A stretch of DNA of 64,000 bases from Candidatus Aminicenantes bacterium UBA6072 (GTDB lineage Bacteria > Acidobacteriota > Aminicenantia > UBA2199): the NCBI GenBank assembly GCA_002436105.1, contig DIXU01000010.1:15569-79568 (forward strand), given 5' to 3'. The translations under genes and the position numbers were made by a program. The notes under the pieces were generated by a model, which searched no databases, was not told where the DNA came from, and saw only the letters and a program-made list of their open reading frames with translations. Numbering within the stretch: position 1 is the first letter of the stretch; each line of letters opens with the position of its first letter. Below, one piece after another: positions 20,085 to 28,558 of the stretch.

Positions 20085-20679
20085 TGCGGGCGGCGCTGGC
20101 CTTGCGCTTGCGCTTCTCCATCTGCTGCTTCTCGTTCTGGTTGAGGAACTGCATCATGGCCTCGTATTTCTGCTGCTGCTTTTCGTCGTCGGCCTGGTTG
20201 TCCGGCTGCTCCTGGGGCTGCTGTTGCTGCTCGCGGATCTTCTTCAGGGTCAGCTCGAGGTTCTTCTTGGCCTGGATGTCGTCGGGGTCGATCTTCAGGC
20301 ATTTTTTATAGCTTTCCAGCGCCTGCGGGTACTGTTCCAGGCGGTAGTGGATATTGCCCTGGTTGTAGTGCAGGGGGGCCTCACCGGTGCCGAGACTGGA
20401 CGCGTCGATTGCGGAGACCTCGGCCAGCGCCTCCCGGTATTTTTTCAGCCCGTAGAGGGCGGCGGCGGTGTTGTTCCTCAGCTGCGGGGCGCCGTCCTTC
20501 AGCCCCTTGGCCGAGAGGAACTGCTCCAGGGCGGCGGCGAAGTCGCCCTTGCGAAAGGCCTCGATCCCCTTCTGGTTGCGGCGCGCGGCCGGCTCGAACC
20601 AGTGCCATCCCCACATGTCCAGCGGCCAGGCCGCCGAAAGCAGGAAACCCAGCAGCAGGGGGATCAGCCTTTTCGCCAT
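20068..20679 (-). CDS. batC: BatC-like TPR protein
   Basis: The 203-residue protein has an N-terminal hydrophobic anchor or signal, TPR units (NQKGIEAFRKGDFAAALEQF, HYNQGNIHYRLEQYPQALES) and a glutamine- and charge-rich C-terminus with the phrase MMQFLNQNEKQQM, typical of the BatC end. The start at 20679 is chosen from GGAGG 6 nt upstream; it lies 16 nt inside the end of batB. TPR proteins of this operon are thought to scaffold the BatB/BatD complex. Confidence 0.83.
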   Translation of the reverse strand: MAKRLIPLLLGFLLSAAWPLDMWGWHWFEPAARRNQKGIEAFRKGDFAAALEQFLSAKGLKDGAPQLRNNTAAALYGLKKYREALAEVSAIDASSLGTGEAPLHYNQGNIHYRLEQYPQALESYKKCLKIDPDDIQAKKNLELTLKKIREQQQQPQEQPDNQADDEKQQQKYEAMMQFLNQNEKQQMEKRKRKASAARNEKDW

Positions 20680-21674
20680 ACGATCCTCCGGTCGCTGAGA
20701 GCCATCTCGGCGGCCAGCAGCAGTACGGCCAGCAGCAGGGGATAGTAAAAACGGTCGATCTTGCGGCTCTTCACCTTGCGCGCCAGCTGCCGGCGCTCGT
20801 AGGCGCGCAGGATGCCGACCATGGGGGCGATGCCGGCGGCGTCGCCCAGGCGGTAGTACTGGCCGCCGCAGTCGGCGGCGATGCGCGCCAGGGTCTCCTC
20901 GTCCAGCCGCGACCTGACGATGTTGCCCTGGGCGTCCTTTTTCCATCCCGCGGTCCTGCCGTCCTTGTCGCGGATGGGAATGGGCGCCCCGCCGGCGGCC
21001 CCGACCCCGACGGTGAACACCGTGATCCGCTGCTTCTGCAGCTCCTTCACCGCCCCGGGCCAGTTCTGCTCCTGGTCCTCGCCGTCGGTGACCAGGATCA
21101 TGACCTTCTGGCTGGAGCGGGAAGAGCGGAACAGGCTCAGGCCCAGGGTGAAGGCCTTGGCGAAGTCGGTCCCCTGCTCTTCGGGCGGGCTGATTGGCGA
21201 GGCGAGCGCCAGGAGCTTGAAGGCCTCGTAGTCCAGCGTGGGCGGGCATTGCACGTAGGCGGCGCCGGCGAAGTTGACCTGGCTGACCATGTCGCTGCGC
21301 AGGGCGTCGACGATGGCAGCCACCAGGTTCCTGGCCACCTCCAGGCGCGAGGGCTTCAGGTCCTCGGCGTTCATCGAGGCCGAGGTGTCGAGCAGGAAAA
21401 CGATCTCCAGCCCGCGGATGTCCATGCTTTCGAAGCGCTCGCCCCATTGCGGCCGGGCCAGGGCCAGGATCAGGAATGCGAACGACGCCAGCAGCAGCGC
21501 CGACTTGAAGAAGTCGATCTCGCGCCCCGAGCGCACCACCGTCTCCGCCTGCGCCGCCTCGGCGATGAACCCGCTCAGGATGCGCCGCTTTTTGCGGTAA
21601 TTGGTTATGACCAGGATGGTGAACGGGACGAGCAGCAGCAGCAGGAAAAGGGCATGGGGATAGGCGAACGTCAT
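20664..21674 (-). CDS. batB: BatA/BatB-like von Willebrand factor A membrane protein
   Basis: The 336-residue protein has two N-terminal transmembrane helices (about 7-25 and 55-75), a VWA domain with a full MIDAS start DTSASM (Asp96) and later TDGED, and a C-terminal transmembrane helix (FYYPLLLAVLLLAAEMAL). This is the layout of BatA and BatB; I call it BatB because batC follows. It is the first gene of the operon. The MoxR ATPase, the DUF58 protein and the second VWA gene that usually come before it are not here, since the divergent neighbour is homoserine dehydrogenase. Confidence 0.87.
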   Translation of the reverse strand: MTFAYPHALFLLLLLVPFTILVITNYRKKRRILSGFIAEAAQAETVVRSGREIDFFKSALLLASFAFLILALARPQWGERFESMDIRGLEIVFLLDTSASMNAEDLKPSRLEVARNLVAAIVDALRSDMVSQVNFAGAAYVQCPPTLDYEAFKLLALASPISPPEEQGTDFAKAFTLGLSLFRSSRSSQKVMILVTDGEDQEQNWPGAVKELQKQRITVFTVGVGAAGGAPIPIRDKDGRTAGWKKDAQGNIVRSRLDEETLARIAADCGGQYYRLGDAAGIAPMVGILRAYERRQLARKVKSRKIDRFYYPLLLAVLLLAAEMALSDRRIVWRKG

Positions 21675-21793
21675 GGGAGCTCGTCGAGGGCCGTCAGCGG
21701 TGATGATTTTGCCATTTTGTCCCGTTTATTATAACAAAATGAGGCGGTGAATGAAAGGAGGATCCGGTGCCCGGCAGGCCCCAACTGATCCTT

Positions 21794-21828
21794 CGTGACG
21801 CGTAACGCGTGACGCGTGACGCGTTACG
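21794..21828. repeat. Short repeat element E7 (GTGACGCGTAACGCG words)
   Basis: Tandem CGTGACG/CGTAACG words end in GCGTTACG, so CGTAACGCGT and ACGCGTTACG can pair. It lies between divergent batB and homoserine dehydrogenase. A TATAAT on the minus strand (plus positions 21728-21733) may serve batB. Confidence 0.6.
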
Positions 21829-21857
21829 ATATTGCGGTCTTTGATATCGTCTGTCAA

Positions 21858-21886
21858 TTTACTTCGAACTCTGAACCCGCTACAAT
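21858..21886 (+). promoter_or_regulatory. Promoter with -10 box 6 nt before ATG (predicted leaderless start)
   Basis: TTTACT, 17 nt, TACAAT (21881-21886), then 6 nt and the ATG at 21893. No room for a separate leader. Confidence 0.5.
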
Positions 21887-21892
21887 GGCGGC

Positions 21893-22915
21893 ATGAAGAA
21901 AAAGCCATTGCGCGCGATACTCATCGGCTTCGGCAACGTCGGCCAAAAAATGGCGGCGATGCTGAGCGAAGAGAGGGAGAAGTATCCCGGCCTGGAAGGC
22001 CTTGACCTGGAACCGGTGGCCATTTTTACCGGCCGGCACGGCGGATGGGTCGAGCCGGATGGGATCGGACTGGGCGAAGCGCTCAAACGATTCCGCGAGA
22101 ACGGCTCGTTCCCGGCCGCGCCCATGACGGCCCTGCAAGCCCTGGAATCGCTGGACTACGACGTGCTGGTGGAACTGTCGACTCTGGATATCGGGCGCAG
22201 GGGAGAGCCAGCGATCAGCCATGTACGAGCCGCGCTGCAGCGGGGCAGGCACGCGGTCACGGCCAACAAGGGGCCGGCGGCCTTCGCCTACCGCGAGCTG
22301 GCCGGCCTGGCCGAAACGCAGGGGGTGCGTTTCCTTTTCGAAAGCGCGGTGATGGACGGCACCCCGGTCTTCTGCCTGGGACGGGCGCTGAAAGGCGTCC
22401 GCGTAACCGGCTTCTCCGGCATCTTCAACACCACCACCAACTTCGTCCTTTCGCGCCTGGAGGCCGGCGAGAGCATGGCGATGGCCGTCCAAACGGCGCA
22501 GCAGCTCGGCTTTGCCGAGGCCGATCCCGGGCTGGACCTCGACGGCTGGGACGCGGCGGCCAAGACCGCCATCCTGGCCAACTTCTTCCTTGACGCCGGC
22601 ATCGACCCCCTGCGGGTCGAGCGCCGGGGCATCGCCGGCGTCACGCCGCAGGACGTCGCCCGGGCGAGGGCCGCGGGGAAGAGGATCAAGCTGATCTGCC
22701 GCTCCTGGCGCGAGGGCGACCGGGTGCATGCCGAGGTGCAACCGGCCGAGGTGCCCCTGGATCATTATTTCGCCGCGGTCAACGGCCGCGCCGCCGCCCT
22801 GCGCCTGGAGAGCGACATGCTGGGGCCGCTGTGGATCATGGAGGAGAGCCCCGACCTGGCCGATACCGCCGCTGGCGTCCTGCAGGACCTGCTGGTCGTG
22901 GCGGAAAGCCGATAA
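21893..22915 (+). CDS. hom: Homoserine dehydrogenase-like protein
   Basis: The 340-residue protein has an NAD(P)-binding motif GFGNVG (12-17), the VTANKGP phrase (Lys126) that holds the substrate and cofactor, GIFNTTTNFVLSR, and DLDGWDAAAKTAILAN containing the conserved Asp and Lys of the active site. It would reduce aspartate semialdehyde to homoserine on the way to threonine and methionine. It lacks the C-terminal ACT regulatory domain of many bacterial enzymes, so feedback by threonine is not expected from the sequence. No other threonine gene is adjacent. The -10 box placement predicts a leaderless transcript. Confidence 0.85.
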   Translation: MKKKPLRAILIGFGNVGQKMAAMLSEEREKYPGLEGLDLEPVAIFTGRHGGWVEPDGIGLGEALKRFRENGSFPAAPMTALQALESLDYDVLVELSTLDIGRRGEPAISHVRAALQRGRHAVTANKGPAAFAYRELAGLAETQGVRFLFESAVMDGTPVFCLGRALKGVRVTGFSGIFNTTTNFVLSRLEAGESMAMAVQTAQQLGFAEADPGLDLDGWDAAAKTAILANFFLDAGIDPLRVERRGIAGVTPQDVARARAAGKRIKLICRSWREGDRVHAEVQPAEVPLDHYFAAVNGRAAALRLESDMLGPLWIMEESPDLADTAAGVLQDLLVVAESR

Positions 22916-22925
22916 GGAAAAACGC

Positions 22926-23843
22926 ATGCCCAGGAAGATCCGTCCCGCCGGGATCGCGGCGCTGCTGTCGGCGCTGGGATCCCTCATTTCCGTGATTTCA
23001 CTCGCGGCGGCCGGCCAGGACGCCTGGGAACTGGAGCTGCTGAAGGAGAGGGCGCGGAAGGACGCCGAGTTCAAGGCCTCGGCGACCTCGCCCATGGCCG
23101 GCCGCGAGCGGCTGATCCTGAACGGGAGGGACCGGCCTTTCCATGTCATTCGCGAGGGCCGGGTGGCTGACGCCGCGACCTCCGGTTCCGTTCCTGAAAT
23201 CGTCCTCGTGTTCAGGGAAGGGGAGTGGTTTTGGAGCGGCAGGTCGGGCGCTGCCTGCCTCCGGGACGGGAGCGCGGTCGCGATGAAAAGCGAGCCGCTG
23301 CGACCGGGCGACCTGTTCACGGCGGGGCGGCTGACCCTGGCCGCCTATCCCGGACCCGATGCGCTGGCGCTGATCGTCTTCGACCCGGAACGGCCGCAGG
23401 CCAGGGAGTTCGACAAGCTGCTCTATTTCCCGCCCGACCGGAATTACGTTGTCCAGGCGAAGCTGGAGCGCTTCGCCGAGGCGAAGCCGCTCCAGGTCGT
23501 CACCACGCGCAACCTGGAAAAGACCTTTTACCGCTACGGCAAGCTCAGCTTCCGCATCGCAGGCCGGGACCTGGAGCTGACCGCCTTGAAATCCAGCCTG
23601 GAGGGGCCCAACGCCAGGTACCTGTTCGTCCCTTTCAAGGACGATACCAACGGCAGGGAGACTTACGAAGTGGGGCGCTTCCTCGACCTGGAGGAACCGG
23701 AAGGCGACGGGATCGTCGTGGACTTCAACCGCTGCTACAATCCCCTTTGCAACTACTCGCCGGCCTACAATTGCCCATTGCCGCCGCTGGAAAATTTCCT
23801 GGAGACAGAGATCAAGGCCGGCGAGAAGACCTATCCCCATTGA
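22926..23843 (+). CDS. DUF1684 family secreted protein
   Basis: The 305-residue protein starts at ATG 22926, 10 nt after the homoserine dehydrogenase stop, with a weak AAGGAAAA site. It has an N-terminal hydrophobic segment (IAALLSALGSLISVISLAA) and the DUF1684 hallmark near the C-terminus, DFNRCYNPLCNYSPAYNCPLP, followed by PLENFLETEIKAGE. The family has no established biochemical role. It is probably exported and co-transcribed with the upstream gene, though the pairing has no obvious metabolic logic. Confidence 0.8.
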   Translation: MPRKIRPAGIAALLSALGSLISVISLAAAGQDAWELELLKERARKDAEFKASATSPMAGRERLILNGRDRPFHVIREGRVADAATSGSVPEIVLVFREGEWFWSGRSGAACLRDGSAVAMKSEPLRPGDLFTAGRLTLAAYPGPDALALIVFDPERPQAREFDKLLYFPPDRNYVVQAKLERFAEAKPLQVVTTRNLEKTFYRYGKLSFRIAGRDLELTALKSSLEGPNARYLFVPFKDDTNGRETYEVGRFLDLEEPEGDGIVVDFNRCYNPLCNYSPAYNCPLPPLENFLETEIKAGEKTYPH

Positions 23844-23854
23844 AAACGGAAAGA

Positions 23855-24058
23855 AATAAATTCCAAATCACAAGCACCAAATTCCAAATAAATTCCAAAT
23901 TCCAAAATCCAATGACCCAAACGAAAACCCATTCATGATGACGGTCTTCGTTTTGGTTATTTGGTCATTGTGCTTGGTGTTTGTTTGTGATTTGGTACTT
24001 GGAATTTGGAGTTTTTGTCTTCCGCGTCACGCGTCACGCGTTACGAGTCACGAAATTC
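23855..24058. repeat. Intergenic hairpin element E8 (CCAAATTCC words, then GTCACGCG words)
   Basis: The left arm has repeated CCAAATTCCAAAT and CCAATGACCCAAACGAA words. The right arm (23942-24011) answers with TTCGTTTTGG, TTTGGTCATTG, GTGCTTGGTG and GATTTGGTACTTGG words, so it folds over much of its 200 nt. A CGCGTCACGCGTTACG tail (24022-24052) adds the GTGACGCG family in reverse. It separates convergent genes. Confidence 0.8.
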
Positions 24059-24064
24059 TTTAAA

Positions 24065-24448
24065 TTACCTGGCCGGCGCCGGCCCATGGATGACCTGGCT
24101 CTCCTTTCTCTGCGGCCCGGCGCCCTGCACCAGGTCCCAGCCAGCCAGCCAGGTGACGATATCCCGGTCGCCGCGAAGGATGACGACGGTGTCGACGTAG
24201 TCGTCGCCGATGACGGGCTCGGCTTCCAGGTGGAGCTGTACCGACTCGTCCCTGGATTCCAGGGAAACGGCCCAGGTAAGCGAATCGTAGGCTTCGATCC
24301 GGGCGCCGTCGCCATCGACCCAGGCGATCATCGGCAGGTCGCCGATGTTGACCACCGTCACGTAGGCCTCGTATTCAACGTTCTGACAGGAAGAGAGGAA
24401 GAGGATCGCCGCCAGGGCCACGAATCCCAGCCATATCCGCTTTTTCAT
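24065..24448 (-). CDS. Small lipoprotein
   Basis: The 127-residue protein has a lipoprotein signal peptide with lipobox LFLSSC near residue 20. The mature part is beta-rich (YEAYVTVVNIGDLPMIAWVDGDG, VDTVVILRGDRDIVTWLAGW) and has no recognised domain. The start at 24448 is supported by GGAGG 6 nt upstream. It is monocistronic. Confidence 0.72.
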   Translation of the reverse strand: MKKRIWLGFVALAAILFLSSCQNVEYEAYVTVVNIGDLPMIAWVDGDGARIEAYDSLTWAVSLESRDESVQLHLEAEPVIGDDYVDTVVILRGDRDIVTWLAGWDLVQGAGPQRKESQVIHGPAPAR

Positions 24449-24553
24449 GTTTCCTCCATGAAAAGAATGCACGAACGACTTATTGGAAGCAATCCCGTTG
24501 CCAAGTTCCCGGGCCCATAACGTCCTGGAAACAGGACGATCTCCCCGGCCGAT

Positions 24554-24582
24554 TTTCCATTTGCGCTTCCCGGGCGTATAAT
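24554..24582 (+). promoter_or_regulatory. Promoter of the S9 peptidase gene
   Basis: TTTCCA, 17 nt, perfect TATAAT, then CCGGAGGAA and the ATG at 24607. Confidence 0.6.
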
Positions 24583-24606
24583 ACCATTTTTCCGGAGGAA
24601 AACAAC

Positions 24607-27132
24607 ATGAAATTGAGGATGATCCTGGCCATGACGGCCCTGCTGCTGGCGTCGCCCTTCCCTGCCCTGGGCGCGGAGGAACTCAAGATCGATTCATGGC
24701 TGGTCCTGGGGCCGGCCGAGCTGCTGGCGAACGGCGCGGCGCTCCCCGCCGGCGCCGAGGCGGCCCTGGATTTTGATTTCCTGGAGCCGTTCCGCCTTGA
24801 TCCGCAGGCCGGGAAATCGGTCCAGTGGAGCCCGCAAAAGCATCTGACCTGGCGCAGCGCCGCCGCGCGCTTCACCGGGGCGACCAGGCGGCAGGCCGTC
24901 TATCTGGCCGTATACCTGGAGAGCCGGCGCTGGCTGCAGGCCGACCTCGAGGTCGACGCCCCTTTCCCCGTCCGCTTCTACCTCGGCAACGAGAAACTGG
25001 CCAGGACGGCTGCCCCCGGCAAGAGCAGCGTGCCGCTGACCCTGGCGAACGGCAGGCACCTGCTGCTGATCAAGGGCATTCTCCCCGCGCAGGGGGGTAA
25101 GGCACTGGCGCTGCAGGCCAGGCTGACGCGCAAGCCGGCGTTCAAGGATGCGCCGCTGGCGGTATCCCTCGATCCCGCCCGCCGCAGCAGCATGGAGGAC
25201 GTGTTGAACGCGGTGAACATCAACGACGTGTCGCTTGCGCCCGACGGGCGCCGGGTCGCCGTCATGCTGAGCCAGCTGGCGCCGGGCGAGCAGAATGGCG
25301 GCCGCTGGCTCGAGGTGCTGGATACGGGCAACGGCGCCTGCGTATTCACCTCGCGCGGGCTGGGGAGCATGGATAACTTCCAGTGGCTGGGCAACTCGCG
25401 ACGCTTCGCTTTCACCCGGGAGGAAAAGGACCTCACCCAAATCTGCCAGTACGACCTGGAGGACCATGCCAGCCGGACGCTGCTGGCGGGGATCGGGAAT
25501 TTCTCTTCCTGTTGGTGGGCCGATGACGGCTCCTTCGCCGTGTACTCCACCCGCGAGGAGACGGATGCGGACAGGGCCTTCCGCCATGTCCGCGGCCTGG
25601 ACGACCGCTACCGCACGCCGGAGCCGCGCCAGGCGCTGACCCTGTTCATCCCCGCCTCCGGCGCCCGGCAGCCGCTGGCCGATTTCGCCGACAACTTCAC
25701 CCAGGTGCGCATCAGCCCCGACAACCGCTCGCTGCTGCTGGCCGCCTACAGCGAGGACCCCAAGGTCCGCCCTTTTCACCGCAACACGCTCGTCCTTTGC
25801 ACCCTCGGGGACGGGCGCCGGGAAAAACTGCTGGATGATCCCTGGATCGAGGACTTCGCCTGGTCGCCGGACTCCGGAAAACTGCTGCTGCTCGGGGGCG
25901 CCTCGGCCTTCAACGGCCTGGGCAGCACCCTGCCGCCGGGAACCGTGCCCAATGATTTCGACGCCCAGGCCTATATCTATGACCTGAAGGCCAGGAAGGC
26001 CGAGGCCATCAGCCGCCAGTTCGCCCCGGCCATCGAATCGGCTTTCTGGCACCCCAACGGCAGCGTGCTGCTGAAGGTGACCGACCAGGATTACGCCCGC
26101 CTTTACCGTTGCGCGCCGGGGCAGCGGAAGTTCATCCGGCTGGAGACCGGCTGCGACGCCGTCGAGAGCGTCAGCTGGTCGCGTGCCGGCCGCGTCGCCT
26201 TCTCGGGCTCGGGGCTGGGCGCGCCGCAGAAGCTGTACGTGCTCGACCTGGGCGGGGGCGCGAGGGTATTGAAGGATTACAACCGCGAAAGGTTCGCCGG
26301 AGTGCGCTTCGGCAAAAGCGAAAACTGGAGCTTCAAGACCAGGGAGGGTCGCACCATCGGCGGCTACCTCTGCTTGCCGCCCGATTTCGATCCGGCCCGC
26401 CTCTGGCCCTGCATCGTCAACTTCTACGGCGGCACCACGCCGATCGGGCGCAATTTCGGCGGCCGCTACCCCAAGGACTGGTACGCCGCCAACGGCTACG
26501 TCGTCTGCGTGCTGCAGCCGAGCGGCGCCATCGGCTACGGCCAGGAATTCTCCAGCGCCCATGTCAACGACTGGGGCGAGATCACCTCCGAGGAGATCAT
26601 CCGCGGCGTTGAGGAACTGCTGCGCACCCATCCCTATATCGACAACCGCCGCGTCGGGGCCATCGGCGCCTCCTACGGCGGGTTCATGACCCAGTACCTG
26701 GCCGCCAAGACCGGCCTTTTCGCCGGCATGATATCCCACGCCGGCATCAGCTCCCTCTCCTCCTACTGGGGAGTGGGCGACTGGGGCTACAGCTACAGCG
26801 GCGTGGCGACGGCCGGCAGCTTTCCCTGGAACCGCAAGGACATCTACGTCGGCCACAGCCCGCTGTTCATGGCCGAGCGCATCACGAAACCGTTGCTGCT
26901 GCTCCATGGCGAGGAGGACAACAACGTGCCGCCGGGCGAGAGCTACCAGATGTTCGCCGCCCTCAAGCTGCTGGGCAAGGAGGCGGCGCTGGTCACGTTC
27001 CCCGGACAGCAGCACTTCGTCCTTTCGCCCAAGCAGCGCGTCCGCTGGCTGCAGACCATCATGGCCTGGTTCGACCGCTGGCTCAAAGGCGAGCCGGAGT
27101 GGTGGTACGAGCTATACCCGGAGAAAGAATGA
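24607..27132 (+). CDS. Secreted S9 family peptidase (prolyl oligopeptidase / dipeptidyl aminopeptidase type)
   Basis: The 841-residue protein has a signal peptide, a beta-propeller region (about 190-560, WD40-like SPDG strands such as LAPDGRRVAVML and ISPDNRSLLLA) and a C-terminal alpha/beta-hydrolase domain. The catalytic triad is visible: Ser689 in GASYGG, Asp771 in GEEDNNVPP and His803 in QQHFVL. Members cut di- or oligopeptides, often after proline. About 150 residues before the propeller are extra compared with short members and carry no recognised domain. Secretion suggests use of external peptides. Monocistronic with its own promoter. Confidence 0.92.
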   Translation: MKLRMILAMTALLLASPFPALGAEELKIDSWLVLGPAELLANGAALPAGAEAALDFDFLEPFRLDPQAGKSVQWSPQKHLTWRSAAARFTGATRRQAVYLAVYLESRRWLQADLEVDAPFPVRFYLGNEKLARTAAPGKSSVPLTLANGRHLLLIKGILPAQGGKALALQARLTRKPAFKDAPLAVSLDPARRSSMEDVLNAVNINDVSLAPDGRRVAVMLSQLAPGEQNGGRWLEVLDTGNGACVFTSRGLGSMDNFQWLGNSRRFAFTREEKDLTQICQYDLEDHASRTLLAGIGNFSSCWWADDGSFAVYSTREETDADRAFRHVRGLDDRYRTPEPRQALTLFIPASGARQPLADFADNFTQVRISPDNRSLLLAAYSEDPKVRPFHRNTLVLCTLGDGRREKLLDDPWIEDFAWSPDSGKLLLLGGASAFNGLGSTLPPGTVPNDFDAQAYIYDLKARKAEAISRQFAPAIESAFWHPNGSVLLKVTDQDYARLYRCAPGQRKFIRLETGCDAVESVSWSRAGRVAFSGSGLGAPQKLYVLDLGGGARVLKDYNRERFAGVRFGKSENWSFKTREGRTIGGYLCLPPDFDPARLWPCIVNFYGGTTPIGRNFGGRYPKDWYAANGYVVCVLQPSGAIGYGQEFSSAHVNDWGEITSEEIIRGVEELLRTHPYIDNRRVGAIGASYGGFMTQYLAAKTGLFAGMISHAGISSLSSYWGVGDWGYSYSGVATAGSFPWNRKDIYVGHSPLFMAERITKPLLLLHGEEDNNVPPGESYQMFAALKLLGKEAALVTFPGQQHFVLSPKQRVRWLQTIMAWFDRWLKGEPEWWYELYPEKE

Positions 27133-27133
27133 G

Positions 27134-27312
27134 GTTCGAAGTTCCATGTCCCACGTTCCATGTTCGAAGCTGAAAGGCACTGTTGAAGCGTTGAAGAGTT
27201 GAAGGGTTGAAGCGTTAAGGCATTGCTTCTGGGAAATGCCTTTTTCTGAACTCATGAACCCTTGAACTCTTTAACCCTTGAACTTGTGCTGAAAGACATC
27301 GAACGTCGAACC
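27134..27312. repeat. Intergenic hairpin element E9 (GTTGAAGCGTTGAAG arms)
   Basis: Nested inverted words: an outer GTTCGAAGTTCCATG part, then GTTGAAGAGTTGAAGGGTTG (27181-27216), a tight AAGGCATT...AAATGCCTTTTT hairpin (27217-27246), and the answering CATGAACCCTTGAACTC arm up to 27283. It lies between convergent genes, so the central hairpin with T-run may terminate transcription. About four fifths of it is repeated in direct orientation at 45.9-46.05 kb. Confidence 0.8.
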
Positions 27313-27316
27313 TGCA

Positions 27317-28081
27317 TTAGTTCGGAAGCCCCATTTCCTGCAAGGCCAGGTCATGGCTCTCCCGGCTGATCCAGCGGCGCCGGAGCATGCGCTGGATGAT
27401 CAGGCGGCGCTTGCGGTTCATGCGGGCGTTGCCGGCGCCCGGGACCGGGAAACGGTGCGGGTTGGGCAGCACCGACGCCAGGCGCACGGACTGGGAGAGA
27501 CTGAGCTCCGAGGCCGGGCATTGGAAATAGCGCTGCGCCGCGGTTTCGGCTCCGTAGGCGCCCCGGCCCCAGTCGGCCAGGTTCAGGTAGAGCTCCAGGA
27601 TGCGCTTCTTGCTCAGCGCATGCTCCAGCTTGAAGGCGATGGCCGCCTCGCGCAGCTTGCGCCAGAGGCTCTGCCTGGAGCTGAGGAACAGGTTCTTGGC
27701 CAGCTGCTGGGTGATGGTCGAGCCGCCGCGCAGGATCCGCCCCTTCCTGATGTTGGCGTCCAGGGCCTTGCGCAGCGATTCCCAGTCGAAGCCCTCGTGG
27801 GCGAAGAACTTGTCGTCCTCGGCGATGAGCACCGCCTGGACAAGAAAAGGCGAAATGCGCGACAGCGGCACGAGCTTGCGCAGTTGCTGTGTCCGCCAGC
27901 CCTTTTGCCGCGCCTGTTCGTTGTGCAGGCGCATCATCACCGTTTCCCTGGGATTTTCCTTCTTCAGCCAGGAGACGGAAGGCAGCGTCAGCCAGAAGAC
28001 CAGGCCGGACAGCAGGAGCAGCAGCAGCGCCGCCGCGACGACCCGGAGTAAAACGGATTTGCCCGATTTCATTCTGCCCAT
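27317..28081 (-). CDS. mtgA: Monofunctional biosynthetic peptidoglycan transglycosylase
   Basis: The 254-residue protein has one N-terminal transmembrane helix (about 10-33) and a GT51 glycosyltransferase domain with catalytic Glu88 in LIAEDDKFFAHEGFD, GGSTITQQLAKNLFL, and KKRILELYLNLADWGRGAYG. It polymerises lipid II into glycan strands at the outer face of the inner membrane and has no transpeptidase domain. The ATG at 28081 follows the -10 box by only 11 nt, giving a leader of about 5 nt; ATG 28072 is an alternative. Confidence 0.93.
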   Translation of the reverse strand: MGRMKSGKSVLLRVVAAALLLLLLSGLVFWLTLPSVSWLKKENPRETVMMRLHNEQARQKGWRTQQLRKLVPLSRISPFLVQAVLIAEDDKFFAHEGFDWESLRKALDANIRKGRILRGGSTITQQLAKNLFLSSRQSLWRKLREAAIAFKLEHALSKKRILELYLNLADWGRGAYGAETAAQRYFQCPASELSLSQSVRLASVLPNPHRFPVPGAGNARMNRKRRLIIQRMLRRRWISRESHDLALQEMGLPN

Positions 28082-28092
28082 GCTCGGCTACC

Positions 28093-28121
28093 AATGTAGA
28101 GCAATTCCCGTACCCTGTCAA
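28093..28121 (-). promoter_or_regulatory. Promoter of mtgA
   Basis: On the minus strand TTGACA, 17 nt, TACATT. The start codon follows 11 nt after the -10 box, so the leader is very short. Confidence 0.6.
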
Positions 28122-28167
28122 TGAGCCGGGGAGGCTGCCGCCGGGTTTTTCATCCGCTTGAAAATCT

Positions 28168-28196
28168 TTGACACTTCCGCTGCATGCACATAAAAT
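28168..28196 (+). promoter_or_regulatory. Promoter of the DUF5808 gene
   Basis: Perfect TTGACA, 17 nt, TAAAAT, followed by AGGAG (28204-28208) and ATG 28218. Confidence 0.7.
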
Positions 28197-28217
28197 GCGA
28201 GTCAGGAGAATTAACCA

Positions 28218-28409
28218 ATGAATGATGAACGGCACGACGATCCCGCCAATTGGAAATTTGGAATTTTCTATTTTAATAAGAACGATGAGCGAATTGTGCT
28301 GCCCAAAAGAAATGGCATGCGGGGATGGACCTTGAATTTTGCAAATCCCTATTCCGTTTTGGCATTATCCCTATTGGTCATTTCGGTCATCGTGATCACA
28401 AGGATCTAA
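28218..28409 (+). CDS. DUF5808 small membrane protein
   Basis: The 63-residue protein has the DUF5808 core DDPANWKFGIFYFNKNDERI, followed by LPKRN and GWTLNFANPYS, then one transmembrane helix (VLALSLLVISVIVI) at the C-terminus. The function of the family is not established; in larger proteins the domain accompanies membrane modules. It has a strong promoter and ribosome-binding site, so it is likely expressed. Monocistronic. Confidence 0.82.
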   Translation: MNDERHDDPANWKFGIFYFNKNDERIVLPKRNGMRGWTLNFANPYSVLALSLLVISVIVITRI

Positions 28410-28448
28410 ACGGTTTTCCGCTGCCTCGGCGCCGAGAAAAACCTCTTC

Positions 28449-28552
28449 AGTGGAAAATTGAAAAGTGAAAAGTAAAAAGTTCAGGCAATGACCGGACTGA
28501 CGAGGCGGGAATGCCTTCTCCTTTCATCGTTCACGACTCACTTTTTACTGTG
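28449..28552. repeat. Intergenic hairpin element E10 (GTGAAAAGTAAAAAG arms)
   Basis: AGTGGAAAATTGAAAAGTG words (28449-28480) face CTTTCATCGTTCACGACTCAC and TTTTTACTG words (28521-28551). A perfect CTCGGCGCCGAG palindrome (28425-28436) lies just before. Convergent intergenic position. Confidence 0.6.
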
Positions 28553-28558
28553 GCCCGG

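Noticed and set aside
24694..27015. A 773-codon minus-strand frame opposite the S9 peptidase
   Set aside because: Shadow of the peptidase gene, whose catalytic triad is intact.
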